Below, piece after piece: positions 54,892-64,000 of a DNA stretch of 64,000 nucleotides (positions are counted from its first letter, which is position 1; each line of letters opens with the position of its first letter). The stretch is taken from contig NZ_BJNG01000015.1 of the NCBI RefSeq assembly GCF_006539565.1, positions 62,001 to 126,000 of the forward strand, read 5' to 3'. The position numbers were made by a program, and so were the translations under genes. The stretch comes from Pseudonocardia hydrocarbonoxydans. Its GTDB lineage: Bacteria > Actinomycetota > Actinomycetes > Mycobacteriales > Pseudonocardiaceae. The notes below the pieces were generated by a model. The model had not been told where the DNA came from. It searched no databases and was given only the letters and a program-made list of their open reading frames with translations.

Positions 54892-55911
54892 ATGAACGCC
54901 GACGAACGGCGGTTCGCGGTGCTGCGGGCGATCGTCGCCGACTACGTCTCCACGCAGGAGCCGGTCGGCTCGAAGATGATCGTGGAGCGGCACAACCTCG
55001 GTGTGTCCAGCGCCACGGTGCGCAACGACATGGCCGTGCTGGAGGAGGACGGGCTGATCGCCCAGCCCCACACCAGTGCCGGCCGGGTGCCCACCGACAA
55101 GGGCTACCGGATGTTCGTCGACCGGTTGGCGCAGGTGAAGCCGCTGAGCGTGGCCGAGCGCCGCGCCGTCACCGCGTTCCTCGACGGCGCCGTCGACCTC
55201 GACGACGTGATGCGCCGCAGCGTGCGGCTGCTCGCCCAGCTCACCCGCCAGGTCGCCGTCGTGCAGTACCCGACGCTGACCCGCTCCACGGTGCGCCACT
55301 GCGAGGTGGTCTCGCTCACCCCGGCCCGGCTCATGCTGGTGCTGATCACCGACTCCGGTCGCGTCGACCAGCGGGTCGTCGACCTGGGCCAGGTCCTCAC
55401 CGACGACGACGTGGCGCGCATCCGCGCGCTGCTCGGGGCGTCGCTGAACGGGCGGCCGCTGGCCGCGGCGTCGGTCGCCGTGGCCGACCTGCCCGCCAGC
55501 GCCCCCGCCGAGCTGCGCGAGGTCGTCACCACCATCGCGACGGTGCTCATCGAGACCCTCGTCGAGCACCCCGAGGAGCGCCTGGTGCTCGGCGGCACCG
55601 GCAACCTCACCCGCAACGTCGCCGACTTCCCCGGCTCCCTGCGCACCGTCCTGGAGGCGCTGGAGGAGCAGGTCGTCGTCCTCAAGCTGCTCGCCGCCGC
55701 GCAGGACCCGGGCACCGTCACCGTCCGCATCGGCGAGGAGAACGAGGCCGAGGAGATGCGCGACACCTCCGTGCTGTCCATCGGCTACGGATCGGGCACC
55801 GTGTTGGGTGGGATGGGTGTCGTCGGGCCCACCCGGATGGACTACCCGGGCGGTATCGCGGCGGTGCATGCCGTCGCCCGGTACGTGGGTGAGATCCTGG
55901 CGGGACGCTAA
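54892..55911 (+). CDS. hrcA: Heat-inducible transcription repressor HrcA
   Basis: 339 aa. The N-terminal winged helix ([50 protein letters not shown]) and HrcA core ([19 protein letters not shown]) are complete. HrcA represses groEL-type genes through CIRCE sites. It lies upstream of dnaJ as in other actinobacteria. Confidence 0.96.
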   Translation: MNADERRFAVLRAIVADYVSTQEPVGSKMIVERHNLGVSSATVRNDMAVLEEDGLIAQPHTSAGRVPTDKGYRMFVDRLAQVKPLSVAERRAVTAFLDGAVDLDDVMRRSVRLLAQLTRQVAVVQYPTLTRSTVRHCEVVSLTPARLMLVLITDSGRVDQRVVDLGQVLTDDDVARIRALLGASLNGRPLAAASVAVADLPASAPAELREVVTTIATVLIETLVEHPEERLVLGGTGNLTRNVADFPGSLRTVLEALEEQVVVLKLLAAAQDPGTVTVRIGEENEAEEMRDTSVLSIGYGSGTVLGGMGVVGPTRMDYPGGIAAVHAVARYVGEILAGR

Positions 55912-55948
55912 TCCGTTCGTTGCTGGGCACGACCGATCGAGAAGGACC

Positions 55949-57118
55949 ATGGGGAACACGCACGTGGCACGGGACTACTACGGGATTCTGGGTGTCTCGA
56001 GCGACGCCGGAGCCGACGAGATCAAGCGGGCCTACCGCAAGCTGGCCCGCGAGCTGCACCCCGACGTCAACCCGGACCCGGGGGCGCAGGAGCGCTTCGC
56101 CGAGGTCGGTGCGGCCTACGAGGTGCTGTCCGACCCGGAGAAGCGCCGGATCGTCGACCTGGGCGGCGACCCGCTCGGCAACGGCGCGGCCGGGGGCGGC
56201 GGCGGTGACTTCGGGGCCTTCGGCTTCGGCGACATCATGGACGCCTTCTTCGGCGGCCAGGGCGGCGCGGCCGGCCGGGGCCGCGGACCGCGCAGCCGGG
56301 TCCAGCCCGGCGCCGACGCGCTGATCCGCATGCAGCTCACGCTGGAGGAGTGCGCGGTCGGCGTGACCCGCGACCTCGCCGTCGACACCGCCGTGCTGTG
56401 CACCGAGTGCACCGGTTCGGGCTGCTCGCCGGGCAGCTCGCCCACCCGTTGCGACATCTGCGCCGGGCGCGGCGAGGTCCAGAGCGTGCAGCGCTCGTTC
56501 CTCGGCCAGGTCGTCACCTCGCGGGTGTGCCCGAACTGCCGCGGCTTCGGCGAGGTCATCCCCGACCCCTGCCACCAGTGCGGCGGCGACGGCCGGGTGC
56601 GCTCGCGGCGCACGGTCGGCGTCCGCATCCCGGCCGGGGTGGCCGACGGGATGCGCGTGCGCCTGTCCGGGCAGGGTGAGGTCGGCTCGGGCGGCGGGCC
56701 CGCGGGCGACCTGTACGTCGAGGTCGAGGAGGAGCCGCACGAGCTGTTCACCCGCGACGGCGCCGACCTGCACTGCACCGTCAAGCTCCCGATGACCGCG
56801 GCCGCGCTGGGCACCGCCCTGCCGCTGCCCACCCTCGACGGCACCCACGAGATCACCATCGAGCCCGGCACCCAGACCGGTGCGGTGCGCACGCTGCGCG
56901 GCAAGGGCATGCCCCGGCTGCGCTCCACGGGCCGCGTCGACGGGCACGGCGACCTGATGGTGCACGTCGACGTCGAGGTGCCGACCAACCTCACCAAGGA
57001 GCAGACCGAGCTGCTGCGTCAGCTCGCCGCGCTGCGCGGCGAGGAGCAGCCCGGCGTCGGGTCGGGGCGCAACGGCCACGGCCTGTTCGGGCGGCTGCGC
57101 GACTCGTTCGGCCGGTGA
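55949..57118 (+). CDS. dnaJ: Chaperone DnaJ
   Basis: 389 aa. J domain with the HPD motif (ELHPDVN), a Gly/Phe-rich linker, four CxxCxG-type zinc motifs ([32 protein letters not shown]) and C-terminal substrate-binding domains. It corresponds to mycobacterial DnaJ2, next to hrcA. ATG at 55949 follows AAGGA; a GTG at 55964 (ARDYYGIL) is the alternative. Confidence 0.95.
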   Translation: MGNTHVARDYYGILGVSSDAGADEIKRAYRKLARELHPDVNPDPGAQERFAEVGAAYEVLSDPEKRRIVDLGGDPLGNGAAGGGGGDFGAFGFGDIMDAFFGGQGGAAGRGRGPRSRVQPGADALIRMQLTLEECAVGVTRDLAVDTAVLCTECTGSGCSPGSSPTRCDICAGRGEVQSVQRSFLGQVVTSRVCPNCRGFGEVIPDPCHQCGGDGRVRSRRTVGVRIPAGVADGMRVRLSGQGEVGSGGGPAGDLYVEVEEEPHELFTRDGADLHCTVKLPMTAAALGTALPLPTLDGTHEITIEPGTQTGAVRTLRGKGMPRLRSTGRVDGHGDLMVHVDVEVPTNLTKEQTELLRQLAALRGEEQPGVGSGRNGHGLFGRLRDSFGR

Positions 57119-57119
57119 G

Positions 57120-57872
57120 GTGGGCACCGCCCCGCTCTACCTGATCGACGCGCTGCCGGACGGGGGGATCGCCGTCCTCGACGGCGCCGAGGGCCGCCAC
57201 GCCGCCACCGTGAAGCGGATGCGGGTCGGCGAGGTGGTGCAGCTGGCCGACGGGGTCGGCGGGCTGGCCCACGGTGTCGTCGACGGGGTGGGCCGGGACC
57301 GCGTCGACGTGCGGATCACCGGGCGCACCGCCGTCGCGCCACCGGAGCCACGGGTGCTGCTCGCGCAGGCACTGGTGAAGGGCGACCGCGGCGAGCTGGC
57401 CGTCGAGCTGGCCACCGAGGCGGGGGTCGACGGCGTGCTGCCCTGGCGCGCGGCCCGCTGCGTCGCCCGCTGGGAGGACGGCCCGCGCGGTGACAAGGCG
57501 CTCGCGCGCTGGCGCAGCACGGCGCGGGAGGCGGCGAAGCAGGCCCGGCGGTCGTGGCTGCCCGTCGTCGAGGACCCGGTGGGCACGCCCGCGCTCGCCC
57601 GCCGCGTCGCGCAGACCGCCTGCACGCTGGTGCTGCACGAGTCCGCCCCGGACGCGCTCGCGTCGGTCCCGCTCCCCACCGCCGGGGACGTGCTGCTCGT
57701 CGTCGGCCCGGAGGGCGGGATCAGCGACGAGGAGCTCGACGCGCTGGTCGCGGCCGGTGCCCGCCCGGTGCGGCTGGGCCCGCAGGTGCTGCGCGCGTCG
57801 ACCGCCGCCGCGGTGGCCCTGGGCGCGCTCGGCGTCCTGACCGGGCGCTGGACCCCTCTCCACCCGGGCTGA
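57120..57872 (+). CDS. rsmE: 16S rRNA (uracil-1498-N3)-methyltransferase
   Basis: 250 aa. SPOUT-fold enzyme with an N-terminal PUA-like domain (GAEGRHAATVKRMRVGEVVQL) and the SAM-binding knot VVGPEGGISDEEL...LGPQVLRASTA. It methylates U1498 in the decoding centre. The GTG is 2 nt after dnaJ. Confidence 0.94.
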   Translation: MGTAPLYLIDALPDGGIAVLDGAEGRHAATVKRMRVGEVVQLADGVGGLAHGVVDGVGRDRVDVRITGRTAVAPPEPRVLLAQALVKGDRGELAVELATEAGVDGVLPWRAARCVARWEDGPRGDKALARWRSTAREAAKQARRSWLPVVEDPVGTPALARRVAQTACTLVLHESAPDALASVPLPTAGDVLLVVGPEGGISDEELDALVAAGARPVRLGPQVLRASTAAAVALGALGVLTGRWTPLHPG

Positions 57873-57946
57873 TCCGGACGGTTCGACACGCCGACGCCAC
57901 GCCCGCCATCCGGGTCAGGGGCTGTGGCGCGCCGGGCCCGGCGGGC

Positions 57947-57952
57947 TAAGGT
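57947..57952 (+). promoter_or_regulatory. Probable -10 ahead of the structured region
   Basis: TAAGGT follows a GCCGGGCCCGGC palindrome (57931-57942) and predicts a start near 57959, directly ahead of four consecutive hairpins. Confidence 0.45.
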
Positions 57953-57958
57953 CTGCCG

Positions 57959-58086
57959 CGTCCCGGGCGCCGTGCGCGCCCGGCCCGCAGACGCGGGTGT
58001 TCGCACCCGTGGGCCGCCGGGGGGTCCCCCCTCGCCCGGCGGAGCCACGCCGCGGTGGGTGTCCCCCCACGTCCACCGCGGCGTGG
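57959..58086 (+). ncRNA. Candidate structured RNA with four hairpins
   Basis: Four perfect stems follow each other: CCGGGCGC/GCGCCCGG (57963-57983), CGGGTG-TTCG-CACCCG with a UUCG tetraloop (57994-58009), CCGCCGGG/CCCGGCGG (58014-58042) and a 14-bp stem CCACGCCGCGGTGG with its complement (58045-58086). It has no coding bias. It could be a 5' leader of the hydrolase gene, an sRNA or an rsmE terminator region. I do not recognise an Rfam family. Confidence 0.5.
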
Positions 58087-58146
58087 CAACCATGGCCGCC
58101 CGAACTGGGCACCGCGCGACCGCGAACGCCTGCCATGATCGGACCC

Positions 58147-58986
58147 GTGTCCCGCCGCGCGCTGTCGCGCCTCCTGCTGACCCTCCCCGCCGCGGTGCTC
58201 GCCGCGTGCGCGGCGGGGCCCCGCCCGGCCGCGGGCACCGGGGGGCCGGTGCGCCTGGACTACGGCCCCGACCCCAGCCAGTTCGGGGAGCTGACGCTGC
58301 CCGCCGGCGACGGTCCGGTCCCGGTCGTGATGGTGGTGCACGGCGGGTTCTGGCGCAGCTCCTTCGGTGCGGAGCTGGGCCGCCCGCTCGCGGTGGACCT
58401 GGCGAACCAGGGGTTCGCCGCCTGGAACGTCGAGTACCGCCGCGTGGGCGGCGGTGGCGGCTGGACGGCGACCTTCGACGACGCCGCGGCCGCGCTGGAC
58501 CGCCTGGCGGACGCGGATCCCCGGCTCGACCTGAGTCGGGTCGTCGCCGTCGGGCACTCCGCGGGCGGTCACCTCGCCGCGTGGCTCGCGGCCCGGCCCG
58601 GCCTGCCCGCCGGGGCGCCCGGGGCCGGGCCGCGGGTGCGGCTGCGCGGCGCCGTCAGCCAGGCGGGGGTGCTCGACCTGGTCGACGCGGTGCGCGAGGG
58701 CGTCGGGGGCTCGGCGGTGACCGACCTGGTGGGCGGGACGCCCGAGCAGGTCCCCGACCGGTACGCGCTGGCGTCACCGGTGGAGCGGGTGCCCCTCGGG
58801 GTGCCGGTCGTGTGCGTGCACGGCACCGACGACCGCAACGTGCCGATCCGGCAGAGCGAGCGGTTCACCGCGGCGTCCGGCGACGAGCTGGTCACCCTGC
58901 CCGGCGTCGACCACTTCGCCGTCATCGACCCGTCGACCGACGCCTGGCGCGCCTGCCGCGACGCGGCGGCCCGCCTGGCAGGCTGA
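58147..58986 (+). CDS. Alpha/beta hydrolase lipoprotein
   Basis: 279 aa. Signal peptide with lipobox LAAC (SRLLLTLPAAVLAAC). The hydrolase core has the oxyanion HGGFWRSSFG, nucleophile Ser in GHSAGGHLAAW, Asp in HGTDDRNVP and His in GVDHFAV, close to the BD-FAE/prolyl-oligopeptidase branch. It is probably a cell-surface esterase or peptidase. GTG at 58147 lies 7 nt after CATGAT; ATG at 58135 is the alternative. Confidence 0.87.
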   Translation: MSRRALSRLLLTLPAAVLAACAAGPRPAAGTGGPVRLDYGPDPSQFGELTLPAGDGPVPVVMVVHGGFWRSSFGAELGRPLAVDLANQGFAAWNVEYRRVGGGGGWTATFDDAAAALDRLADADPRLDLSRVVAVGHSAGGHLAAWLAARPGLPAGAPGAGPRVRLRGAVSQAGVLDLVDAVREGVGGSAVTDLVGGTPEQVPDRYALASPVERVPLGVPVVCVHGTDDRNVPIRQSERFTAASGDELVTLPGVDHFAVIDPSTDAWRACRDAAARLAG

Positions 58987-58990
58987 GCCG

Positions 58991-59524
58991 ATGCTGCTCT
59001 CCCGCGAGGACTCGACGCTGCTGCTGGTGGACTTCCAGGCGCGGCTGATGCCGGTCATCCACGACGGCGCCGCCGTCGTCGCCCGCGCCCGGATGCTCGC
59101 GCAGGGGGCCGGGCTGCTCGACGTCGCGGTCCGGGCGACCGAGCAGAACCCGGCCGGGCTGGGGCCGACCGTGCCGGAGCTGGTGGAGTTCCCGCAGCGG
59201 GTGCTGGCCAAGACCTCGTTCGGGGCCGTCGCCGAGGCGGGATTCGCCGACCTGCTGCCGCCGGGAACCGGCGAGGTCGTCGTCGCGGGGTGCGAGGCGC
59301 ACGTGTGCGTGCAGCAGACCGTGCTCGGCCTGCTCGCCCGGCGCCACCGCGTCGTGCTGGTGGCCGACGCGATCGGCTCGCGCGACCCCGCCGACCGCGA
59401 TCTCGCGATCGACCGGATGCGCCGGCACGGGGCCGAGGTCGTGAGCAGCGAGATGGTGCTGTTCGAGTGGCTGCGCGACTCGACCCACCCCCGCTTCCGT
59501 GAGGTGCACCGGCTCCTGCGCTGA
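58991..59524 (+). CDS. Isochorismatase-family cysteine hydrolase
   Basis: 177 aa. The catalytic triad is Asp in LLVDFQARL, Lys in VLAKTSFGA and Cys in GCEAHVCVQQT. It resembles the YcaC/nicotinamidase-like branch acting on small amides. It starts 5 nt after the lipoprotein hydrolase and is likely co-transcribed. The substrate is unknown. Confidence 0.9.
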   Translation: MLLSREDSTLLLVDFQARLMPVIHDGAAVVARARMLAQGAGLLDVAVRATEQNPAGLGPTVPELVEFPQRVLAKTSFGAVAEAGFADLLPPGTGEVVVAGCEAHVCVQQTVLGLLARRHRVVLVADAIGSRDPADRDLAIDRMRRHGAEVVSSEMVLFEWLRDSTHPRFREVHRLLR

Positions 59525-59555
59525 GCCGCGGGCTGTCGGGGTGGGTCGCTACGGT

Positions 59556-59569
59556 CGAACACATGTTCC
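59556..59569. promoter_or_regulatory. Near-consensus SOS box at the HNH gene start
   Basis: CGAAC-ACAT-GTTCC differs from CGAACn4GTTCG at one base. It directly follows TACGGT (59550-59555), a probable -10, and includes the ATG at 59563, so LexA binding would cover the transcription start. Several mycobacterial 13E12-family genes are known LexA targets. Confidence 0.6.
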
Positions 59570-60873
59570 CCTCGATGACCACCGAACGGGTCGAGTCCGA
59601 GCTGGTGGAGATGGCCGGGCACCTCGCCGCCGGCACCTGCCGGTTCCTGCAGCTGCTCGCCGAGTTCGACGAGCGCGACGGCTGGGCGGGCCCCGGTATG
59701 CGCACGTGCGCACAGTGGCTCAACTGGCGGGTCGGGCTGAGCCTGCGCACCGCGCGCGACCACCTGCGCGTCGCCCACGCCCTGCGTGCGCTGCCCGCCA
59801 CCACCGCCGCCTTCGCGGCCGGGCGCGTCTCCTACTCCAAGGTCCGGGCGCTGACCCGCATCGCCACCCCGGCCACCGAGGACGGCCTGCTCACCGTGGC
59901 GCTGCACGGCACCACCTCGCAGCTGGAGAGCCTGGTGCAGGCCACCCGCGCGGCCGTCGACCCGCGCCCCGCCCACGCCCGCCGGGCGCTGCACACCTCC
60001 CGCGCCGCCGACGGGTCGCTGCTCGTCCGGCTCCGGGTGCCGGCCGAGCGCGGTGAGGAGCTGATGGCCGCGATCGAGGCGCTGGTCGCGCAACAGGACG
60101 CCCCGCCGGTCGAGGAGCAGTGCCGGCGCGGTTCAGGTGAACCGCCCGGGCACCGTCCCGATCCCGAGCGCTACCCCGGTGACGTGCCCGACCCCCGGGC
60201 AGCACGGCGGCTCGACGCGCTGCTCGACCTGGTCGCGGGTGCGCACGTCGAACGGCCGACGGCTCTCGTGGTGCACGTCCGCGCCGACGACCCGCCCGCC
60301 GACGACCCGCCGGACCGTCGCGCCGCCTGGATCGAGGGCGGACCGGTGGTGCCGCGGGCGGTGGCGGAGCGGCTCACCTGCACCGCAACCGTGCAGGCCC
60401 TGCTGACCGACCGCGCCGGCAACCCGCTGTATCTGGGCCGTACCCACCGCACCGCGAGCCCACGACAGCTCCGGGCGCTGCGGGTGCGCGACGGGGGGCG
60501 CTGCGTCTTCCCCGGCTGCACCGCCACCCGCCGGCTCGATGCCCACCACGTCCGCTGGTGGCGACGGGGAGGGCCGACCGACCTCGACAACCTCGCGCTC
60601 GTCTGCCGCCACCACCACACCCTGGTGCACGACCACGGCTACCGCATGGCCCCCGTCCCCGGCGGGGGGTTCGCGTTCCTGCGCCCCGACGGCGTCCCGA
60701 TCCCACGGGCGGGCGCCCCCACCGCGGGCACGCCGGACGTGCTGGTCACCGCCGGGACGGCGGTCGGGATCGACGACCGCACCCTCACCCCGCTGTGGGG
60801 TGGCGAACGGCTCGACCGCGACCACGTGCTCACCTGGCTCCTGCCGGCCCGGGCCCGGGAGCGGGCGGCCTGA
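59563..60873 (+). CDS. DUF222/13E12-family HNH endonuclease
   Basis: 436 aa. N-terminal DUF222 helical domain (CAQWLNWRVGLSLRTARDHLRVA, GRVSYSKVRALTRIA) and C-terminal HNH nuclease (CVFPGCTATRRLDAHHVRWW, TDLDNLALVCRHHHTLVH). This expanded actinobacterial family is often repeated in genomes and its role is unclear. ATG at 59563 lies 7 nt after TACGGT; ATG 59575 is the alternative. Confidence 0.92.
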   Translation: MFPSMTTERVESELVEMAGHLAAGTCRFLQLLAEFDERDGWAGPGMRTCAQWLNWRVGLSLRTARDHLRVAHALRALPATTAAFAAGRVSYSKVRALTRIATPATEDGLLTVALHGTTSQLESLVQATRAAVDPRPAHARRALHTSRAADGSLLVRLRVPAERGEELMAAIEALVAQQDAPPVEEQCRRGSGEPPGHRPDPERYPGDVPDPRAARRLDALLDLVAGAHVERPTALVVHVRADDPPADDPPDRRAAWIEGGPVVPRAVAERLTCTATVQALLTDRAGNPLYLGRTHRTASPRQLRALRVRDGGRCVFPGCTATRRLDAHHVRWWRRGGPTDLDNLALVCRHHHTLVHDHGYRMAPVPGGGFAFLRPDGVPIPRAGAPTAGTPDVLVTAGTAVGIDDRTLTPLWGGERLDRDHVLTWLLPARARERAA

Positions 60874-60882
60874 GCCGGGGTC

Positions 60883-62160
60883 TCAGCGGGGCAGCGGGGG
60901 CAGCGCGGGGCGGTGCAGCCAGGCCGTGAACAGTTCGGCCGGGTCGGTGGGGGAGTGCTGCGCGGCCAGGGCCGTGAACTGCCCGGTGGTCACCGAGCCG
61001 TGCCGGTACCGGGTGGCCCAGTCCCGGACGAGCGCGAAGAACGCGGCGTCGCCGGTGTGCCGCCGCAGCGCGTGCAGGGTGAGCGCGCCGCGCTTGTAGA
61101 CCCGCAGGTCGAACAGGTCGTCCGGGCCGGGGTCGGCGAGCACGAACGGGCCGCGCAGGCCGGCGATCGCGGCGTGCCACTCGCGGGCGTGCGACGCGGC
61201 GTCGCGCCCGCCCGAGACCTCCGACCACAGCCACTCGGCGTAGGTCGCGAAGCCCTCGTTGAGCCAGATGTGGCGCCAGGCGGCGACGGTCAGGCTGTTG
61301 CCGAACCACTGGTGCGCGAGCTCGTGCAGCACCAGGCGTTCGTGGGTGCGCCTGCCGTCGACGTGGTTGGCGCCGAACACCGACATGCCCTGCGCCTCGA
61401 TCGGCACGTCGAGGTCGTCGTCGGCGACCACGACCTGGTGGTCGGCGAACGGGTACGGGCCGAACAGGCCGGTCAGCGCCGTCATCATCGCGGCGTGCCG
61501 GCCGAGGTCCCGGGTGGCGGCGCGGCGCAGCCGGGGCGGCACGAACGCCGTCTGGCCAGGGCCGAGGGGCAGCTCCTCGTAGCGGCCGATCTGCACGCCG
61601 GCGAGGTAGGTGGCGGTCGGCTCGGGTCGCTCGAACACCCAGGTCCGGGTGCCGGCGGAGCGGCTCCGCGCCGTCAGCACACCGGTGGCGCGGACGGTGT
61701 AGGGCGCCTCCGCGGTGACGGCGATCCGGTAGGCCGCCTTGTCCGACACCAGGTCGTTGCACGGGAACCAGGACGGCGCCCCCACGGGCTGGCTCGCGAC
61801 CAGCGCGCCGTCGGTGAGCTCGTCCCAGCCGATGTCGCCCCAGCGGCCCCGCACCGGCCGCGGGTTGCCGCCGTAGCGCACCTCCATGACGCACCCGCCG
61901 TGCACGGGCCGGGCCGGGGTGACGCGCAGTTTGCCGCCGCGGTGGGTGAACCGCGCCGCGCGGCCGTCGACGACGACCCGGCGGACGGCCAGGTTCCCGG
62001 CCAGGTCCAGGGCGAAGCGGTCGAGCGGGGCGGTGCAGGAGGCGGTGAGCACCGCGCGGCCGCCGAGCCGGTTGGACCCGACCCGGTAGTCGAGCTCCAG
62101 GTCGTAGTGCTCGACGTGCAGGTCCGCCGTGCCGTGGCCGGGCAGGTAGGGGTCGGTCAC
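60883..62160 (-). CDS. M1-family zinc metallopeptidase
   Basis: 425 aa, shorter than typical aminopeptidase N because the C-terminal helical domain is missing. Zinc and catalytic residues are His279, Glu280 and His283 (HELAHQWFG) and Glu302 ([10 protein letters not shown]). The usual GAMEN exopeptidase motif is replaced by EAQGMS. No signal peptide is visible. GTG overlaps the stop of the Pls/PosA-type gene (GTGA), so it may trim, release or degrade its product (inference). Confidence 0.9.
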   Translation of the reverse strand: MTDPYLPGHGTADLHVEHYDLELDYRVGSNRLGGRAVLTASCTAPLDRFALDLAGNLAVRRVVVDGRAARFTHRGGKLRVTPARPVHGGCVMEVRYGGNPRPVRGRWGDIGWDELTDGALVASQPVGAPSWFPCNDLVSDKAAYRIAVTAEAPYTVRATGVLTARSRSAGTRTWVFERPEPTATYLAGVQIGRYEELPLGPGQTAFVPPRLRRAATRDLGRHAAMMTALTGLFGPYPFADHQVVVADDDLDVPIEAQGMSVFGANHVDGRRTHERLVLHELAHQWFGNSLTVAAWRHIWLNEGFATYAEWLWSEVSGGRDAASHAREWHAAIAGLRGPFVLADPGPDDLFDLRVYKRGALTLHALRRHTGDAAFFALVRDWATRYRHGSVTTGQFTALAAQHSPTDPAELFTAWLHRPALPPLPR

Positions 62161-64000
62161 CAGGACCGGATCGGGTTGCCCCGCCAGCGCGTGCCGGCGG
62201 GCACCGCGTCGCCGCGGGTGACCAGCGAGCCGGGGCCGACGGTCGTGCCGGCCCCGATCCCGGCGCCGGGCAGCACGATGCCGTGCGGGCCGAGCGTGGC
62301 GCCGTCGTCGAGGTGGACGGGGGACATGCTCATGATCCTGTCGTGGAACAGGTGGGTCTGCACGACACACCCACGGTTGACGGTGGCGCCGCGGCCGATC
62401 GTGACGAGGTCGGACTCGGGCAGCCAGTAGGTCTCCAGCCACGCCCCGCGCCCGATCCGCGCGCCCATCGTCCGCAGCCAGGCGCCGAGCACCGGCGTGC
62501 CGGTGGCCGGGCCGACCAGCCACGGCACGGCGAGCACCTCGACGAAGGTGTCGGCCAGCTCGTCGCGCCACACGAACGCGCTCCACAGCGGGTGCTCCAC
62601 CGCGCGGAACCGGCCGACCAGAACCCACTTGGCCGCCGTCGCGGTCCCGGCCGCGAGCAGCCCCGCGACCAGCAGGAACGGCCCCGCCAGCGCCGCGGCG
62701 GCCAGCGGCCCGGCAGCCGTCCACACCGCCAGGACCGCGCCCAGGACGAGCACCGCGAGCGTCGCGGAGACCATCACCGGCACCACCCGGCACACCTCGA
62801 CGAGCGCCCGGGCGACGCGCAGCCGCCGCGGCGGGTGGAAGGTGCGGGCGGTGCCGGCGTCGGAGGCGCTGCGCTGCAGCGGCATCGGCGGCAGCCCCAG
62901 CCAGGACGAGCCCTTCTTCGCCTTGCGCGGGGTCGCGGACAACACCCCGACCAGCCCGCGGTCGGGCACCGAGCGGCCCGGAGCCGTCATCCCGGAGTTG
63001 CCCAGGAACGCGCGCTCACCGATGCGGCTGGGTGCGACGTGCAGCCACCCGCCGCGCAGCTCGTAGGTCCCGACCATCGTGTCGTCGGCCAGGAACGCGC
63101 CGTCGCCGATGGTGGTCATCCGCGGCTGGGCGATCACCGTGGAGATCTCGACGTCGCGGCCGACGGTGGCGCCGAGCGCGCGCAGCCAGGTGGGGGTCAG
63201 CGAGCTGGCGTAGAGCGGGAAGAGCCCGGTGCGGGCCATCCCCATCAGCCGCTCGGTGGTCCACACCCGCCAGCCGACGCGGCCGTGCACCGGGTGGTAG
63301 CCCGCCGTGGTGCCGGCGCCCAGCACCCGCACCGCGAGCAGCACGAGCAGGGCGTAGGTGAGCAGGTAGGCCAGCGTCGCGGCGGGCACCGCGAGCAGCG
63401 ACCGGGTGACGACGAGCAGCGCCAGCCCGGGCAGCGCGGCGACGGCGGGCAGCAGGCCCAGCGCGGCGGACGTGGCGCCGTAGACCCCGGTCCAGAACCG
63501 GGACCGCGGCGCCGGCTCGGCGGGCCACTCCAGGCGCGAGCGGCCGGTGCGCGCGGCGGGGGAGCCCGCCCAGCGCCGGCCGGCCGGGACGGGGCCCGCC
63601 ACCGTCGACCCGGCGACGACCTCCGCGCCCTTCCCGATCCGCGTGCCGGGCAGCAGGGTGCTGCGCGACCCGACGCGGGCGCCCGCGCCGATCCGGATGC
63701 GCCCGACGTGCACGACGTCGCCGTCGACCCAGTGCCCGGCCAGGTCGACCTCCGGCTCCACCGACGCGCCGCGGCCCAGCTTGAGCATCCCGGTGACCGG
63801 CGGCGGCGCGTGCAGGTGCACGTCGGCGCCGACCTTCGCGCCGAGCAGCCGCGCGTGGCGCAGCGTCCAGGACGCCCCGGCGACGCCGGTGGCCCCGGAG
63901 AGCTCGGCGAGGCGCTCGGCGGCCCAGATCCGCAGGTGCACCGATCCGCCGCGCGGGTGGGTGCCCGGGCGGACGCCGCGCAGCAGCAGGCGGGCCCCGC
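62157..64000 (-). CDS. Pls/PosA-type peptide synthetase, C-terminal part (N-terminus outside window)
   Basis: About 614 residues are visible and the frame stays open past the right edge ([15 protein letters not shown] before [14 protein letters not shown]). Three left-handed beta-helix segments (for example [51 protein letters not shown]) alternate with about six membrane helices. This is the C-terminal layout of epsilon-poly-L-lysine synthetase and PosA-like enzymes, which make amino-acid homopolymers. The adenylation domain that would define the monomer is not in the window. Confidence 0.85.
   Translation of the reverse strand, partial: GARLLLRGVRPGTHPRGGSVHLRIWAAERLAELSGATGVAGASWTLRHARLLGAKVGADVHLHAPPPVTGMLKLGRGASVEPEVDLAGHWVDGDVVHVGRIRIGAGARVGSRSTLLPGTRIGKGAEVVAGSTVAGPVPAGRRWAGSPAARTGRSRLEWPAEPAPRSRFWTGVYGATSAALGLLPAVAALPGLALLVVTRSLLAVPAATLAYLLTYALLVLLAVRVLGAGTTAGYHPVHGRVGWRVWTTERLMGMARTGLFPLYASSLTPTWLRALGATVGRDVEISTVIAQPRMTTIGDGAFLADDTMVGTYELRGGWLHVAPSRIGERAFLGNSGMTAPGRSVPDRGLVGVLSATPRKAKKGSSWLGLPPMPLQRSASDAGTARTFHPPRRLRVARALVEVCRVVPVMVSATLAVLVLGAVLAVWTAAGPLAAAALAGPFLLVAGLLAAGTATAAKWVLVGRFRAVEHPLWSAFVWRDELADTFVEVLAVPWLVGPATGTPVLGAWLRTMGARIGRGAWLETYWLPESDLVTIGRGATVNRGCVVQTHLFHDRIMSMSPVHLDDGATLGPHGIVLPGAGIGAGTTVGPGSLVTRGDAVPAGTRWRGNPIRSW

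Overview
The window looks like chromosomal DNA of a high-GC filamentous actinobacterium, most likely Pseudonocardia or a close relative (inference). The evidence is codon-position GC bias, GTG-rich starts, a DUF222/13E12 HNH protein, mycothiol-type DinB proteins, and a core gene order shared with Mycobacterium: nadD-rsfS-gpgP-octT-degV-comEA-comEC-holA-rpsT, then the ATP-grasp/alpha-E/transglutaminase trio, lepA, hemW, hrcA-dnaJ-rsmE. I see no rRNA, tRNA, insertion sequence, phage or CRISPR array.

Layout. 1-9 kb holds a DUF4173-type membrane protein, a two-component system whose response regulator is broken by an apparent 1-nt deletion, an SPW protein, a TetR regulator, a CoxE-like VWA protein, a secreted M28 peptidase, and an AlkB-like dioxygenase behind a perfect SOS box. 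8-23 kb is the mycobacterial-type housekeeping block, interrupted by thrC on the minus strand, which carries a SAM-I riboswitch whose P1 helix overlaps the ribosome-binding site. 23-33 kb mixes a GGDEF protein, an MscL with a zinc ribbon, lepA, a MarR regulator, an oxidoreductase, a sirtuin, and an XRE/enoyl-CoA hydratase pair.

33-49 kb is a sulfur island: OsmC, an orphan flavoprotein, a YeiH-type sulfate exporter, a sulfonate-type ABC transporter, a TauE/SafE exporter, and the assimilatory operon sir-(48-aa zinc ribbon)-cysH-cysD-cysN-sirohydrochlorin chelatase. Six of its transcription units begin with a tiny leader peptide. Three share the motif DLExFWPSRRxHAxDExCR-stop and three share RxHVDLxR. 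Five of the six have one Cys codon, the uncommon TGT, just before the stop. The three promoters of the first type share TTGTnn-17-nACGAT-6-RTG, which predicts leaderless mRNAs. This looks like a cysteine- or sulfur-responsive attenuation regulon and is the most interesting system in the window.

49-64 kb holds moeA-like and molybdopterin oxidoreductase genes opposite an AraC regulator, then hemW, hrcA-dnaJ-rsmE, a highly structured intergenic RNA candidate, a lipoprotein hydrolase, an isochorismatase-type hydrolase, an HNH protein with a near-consensus SOS box, and an M1 metallopeptidase overlapping the C-terminal part of a Pls/PosA-type peptide synthetase that leaves the window at its right edge.

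Many genes start 6-8 nt after a NANNNT hexamer, so leaderless transcription was used to choose starts where no Shine-Dalgarno sequence is present. All functions are read from sequence and recalled family knowledge; nothing was searched.
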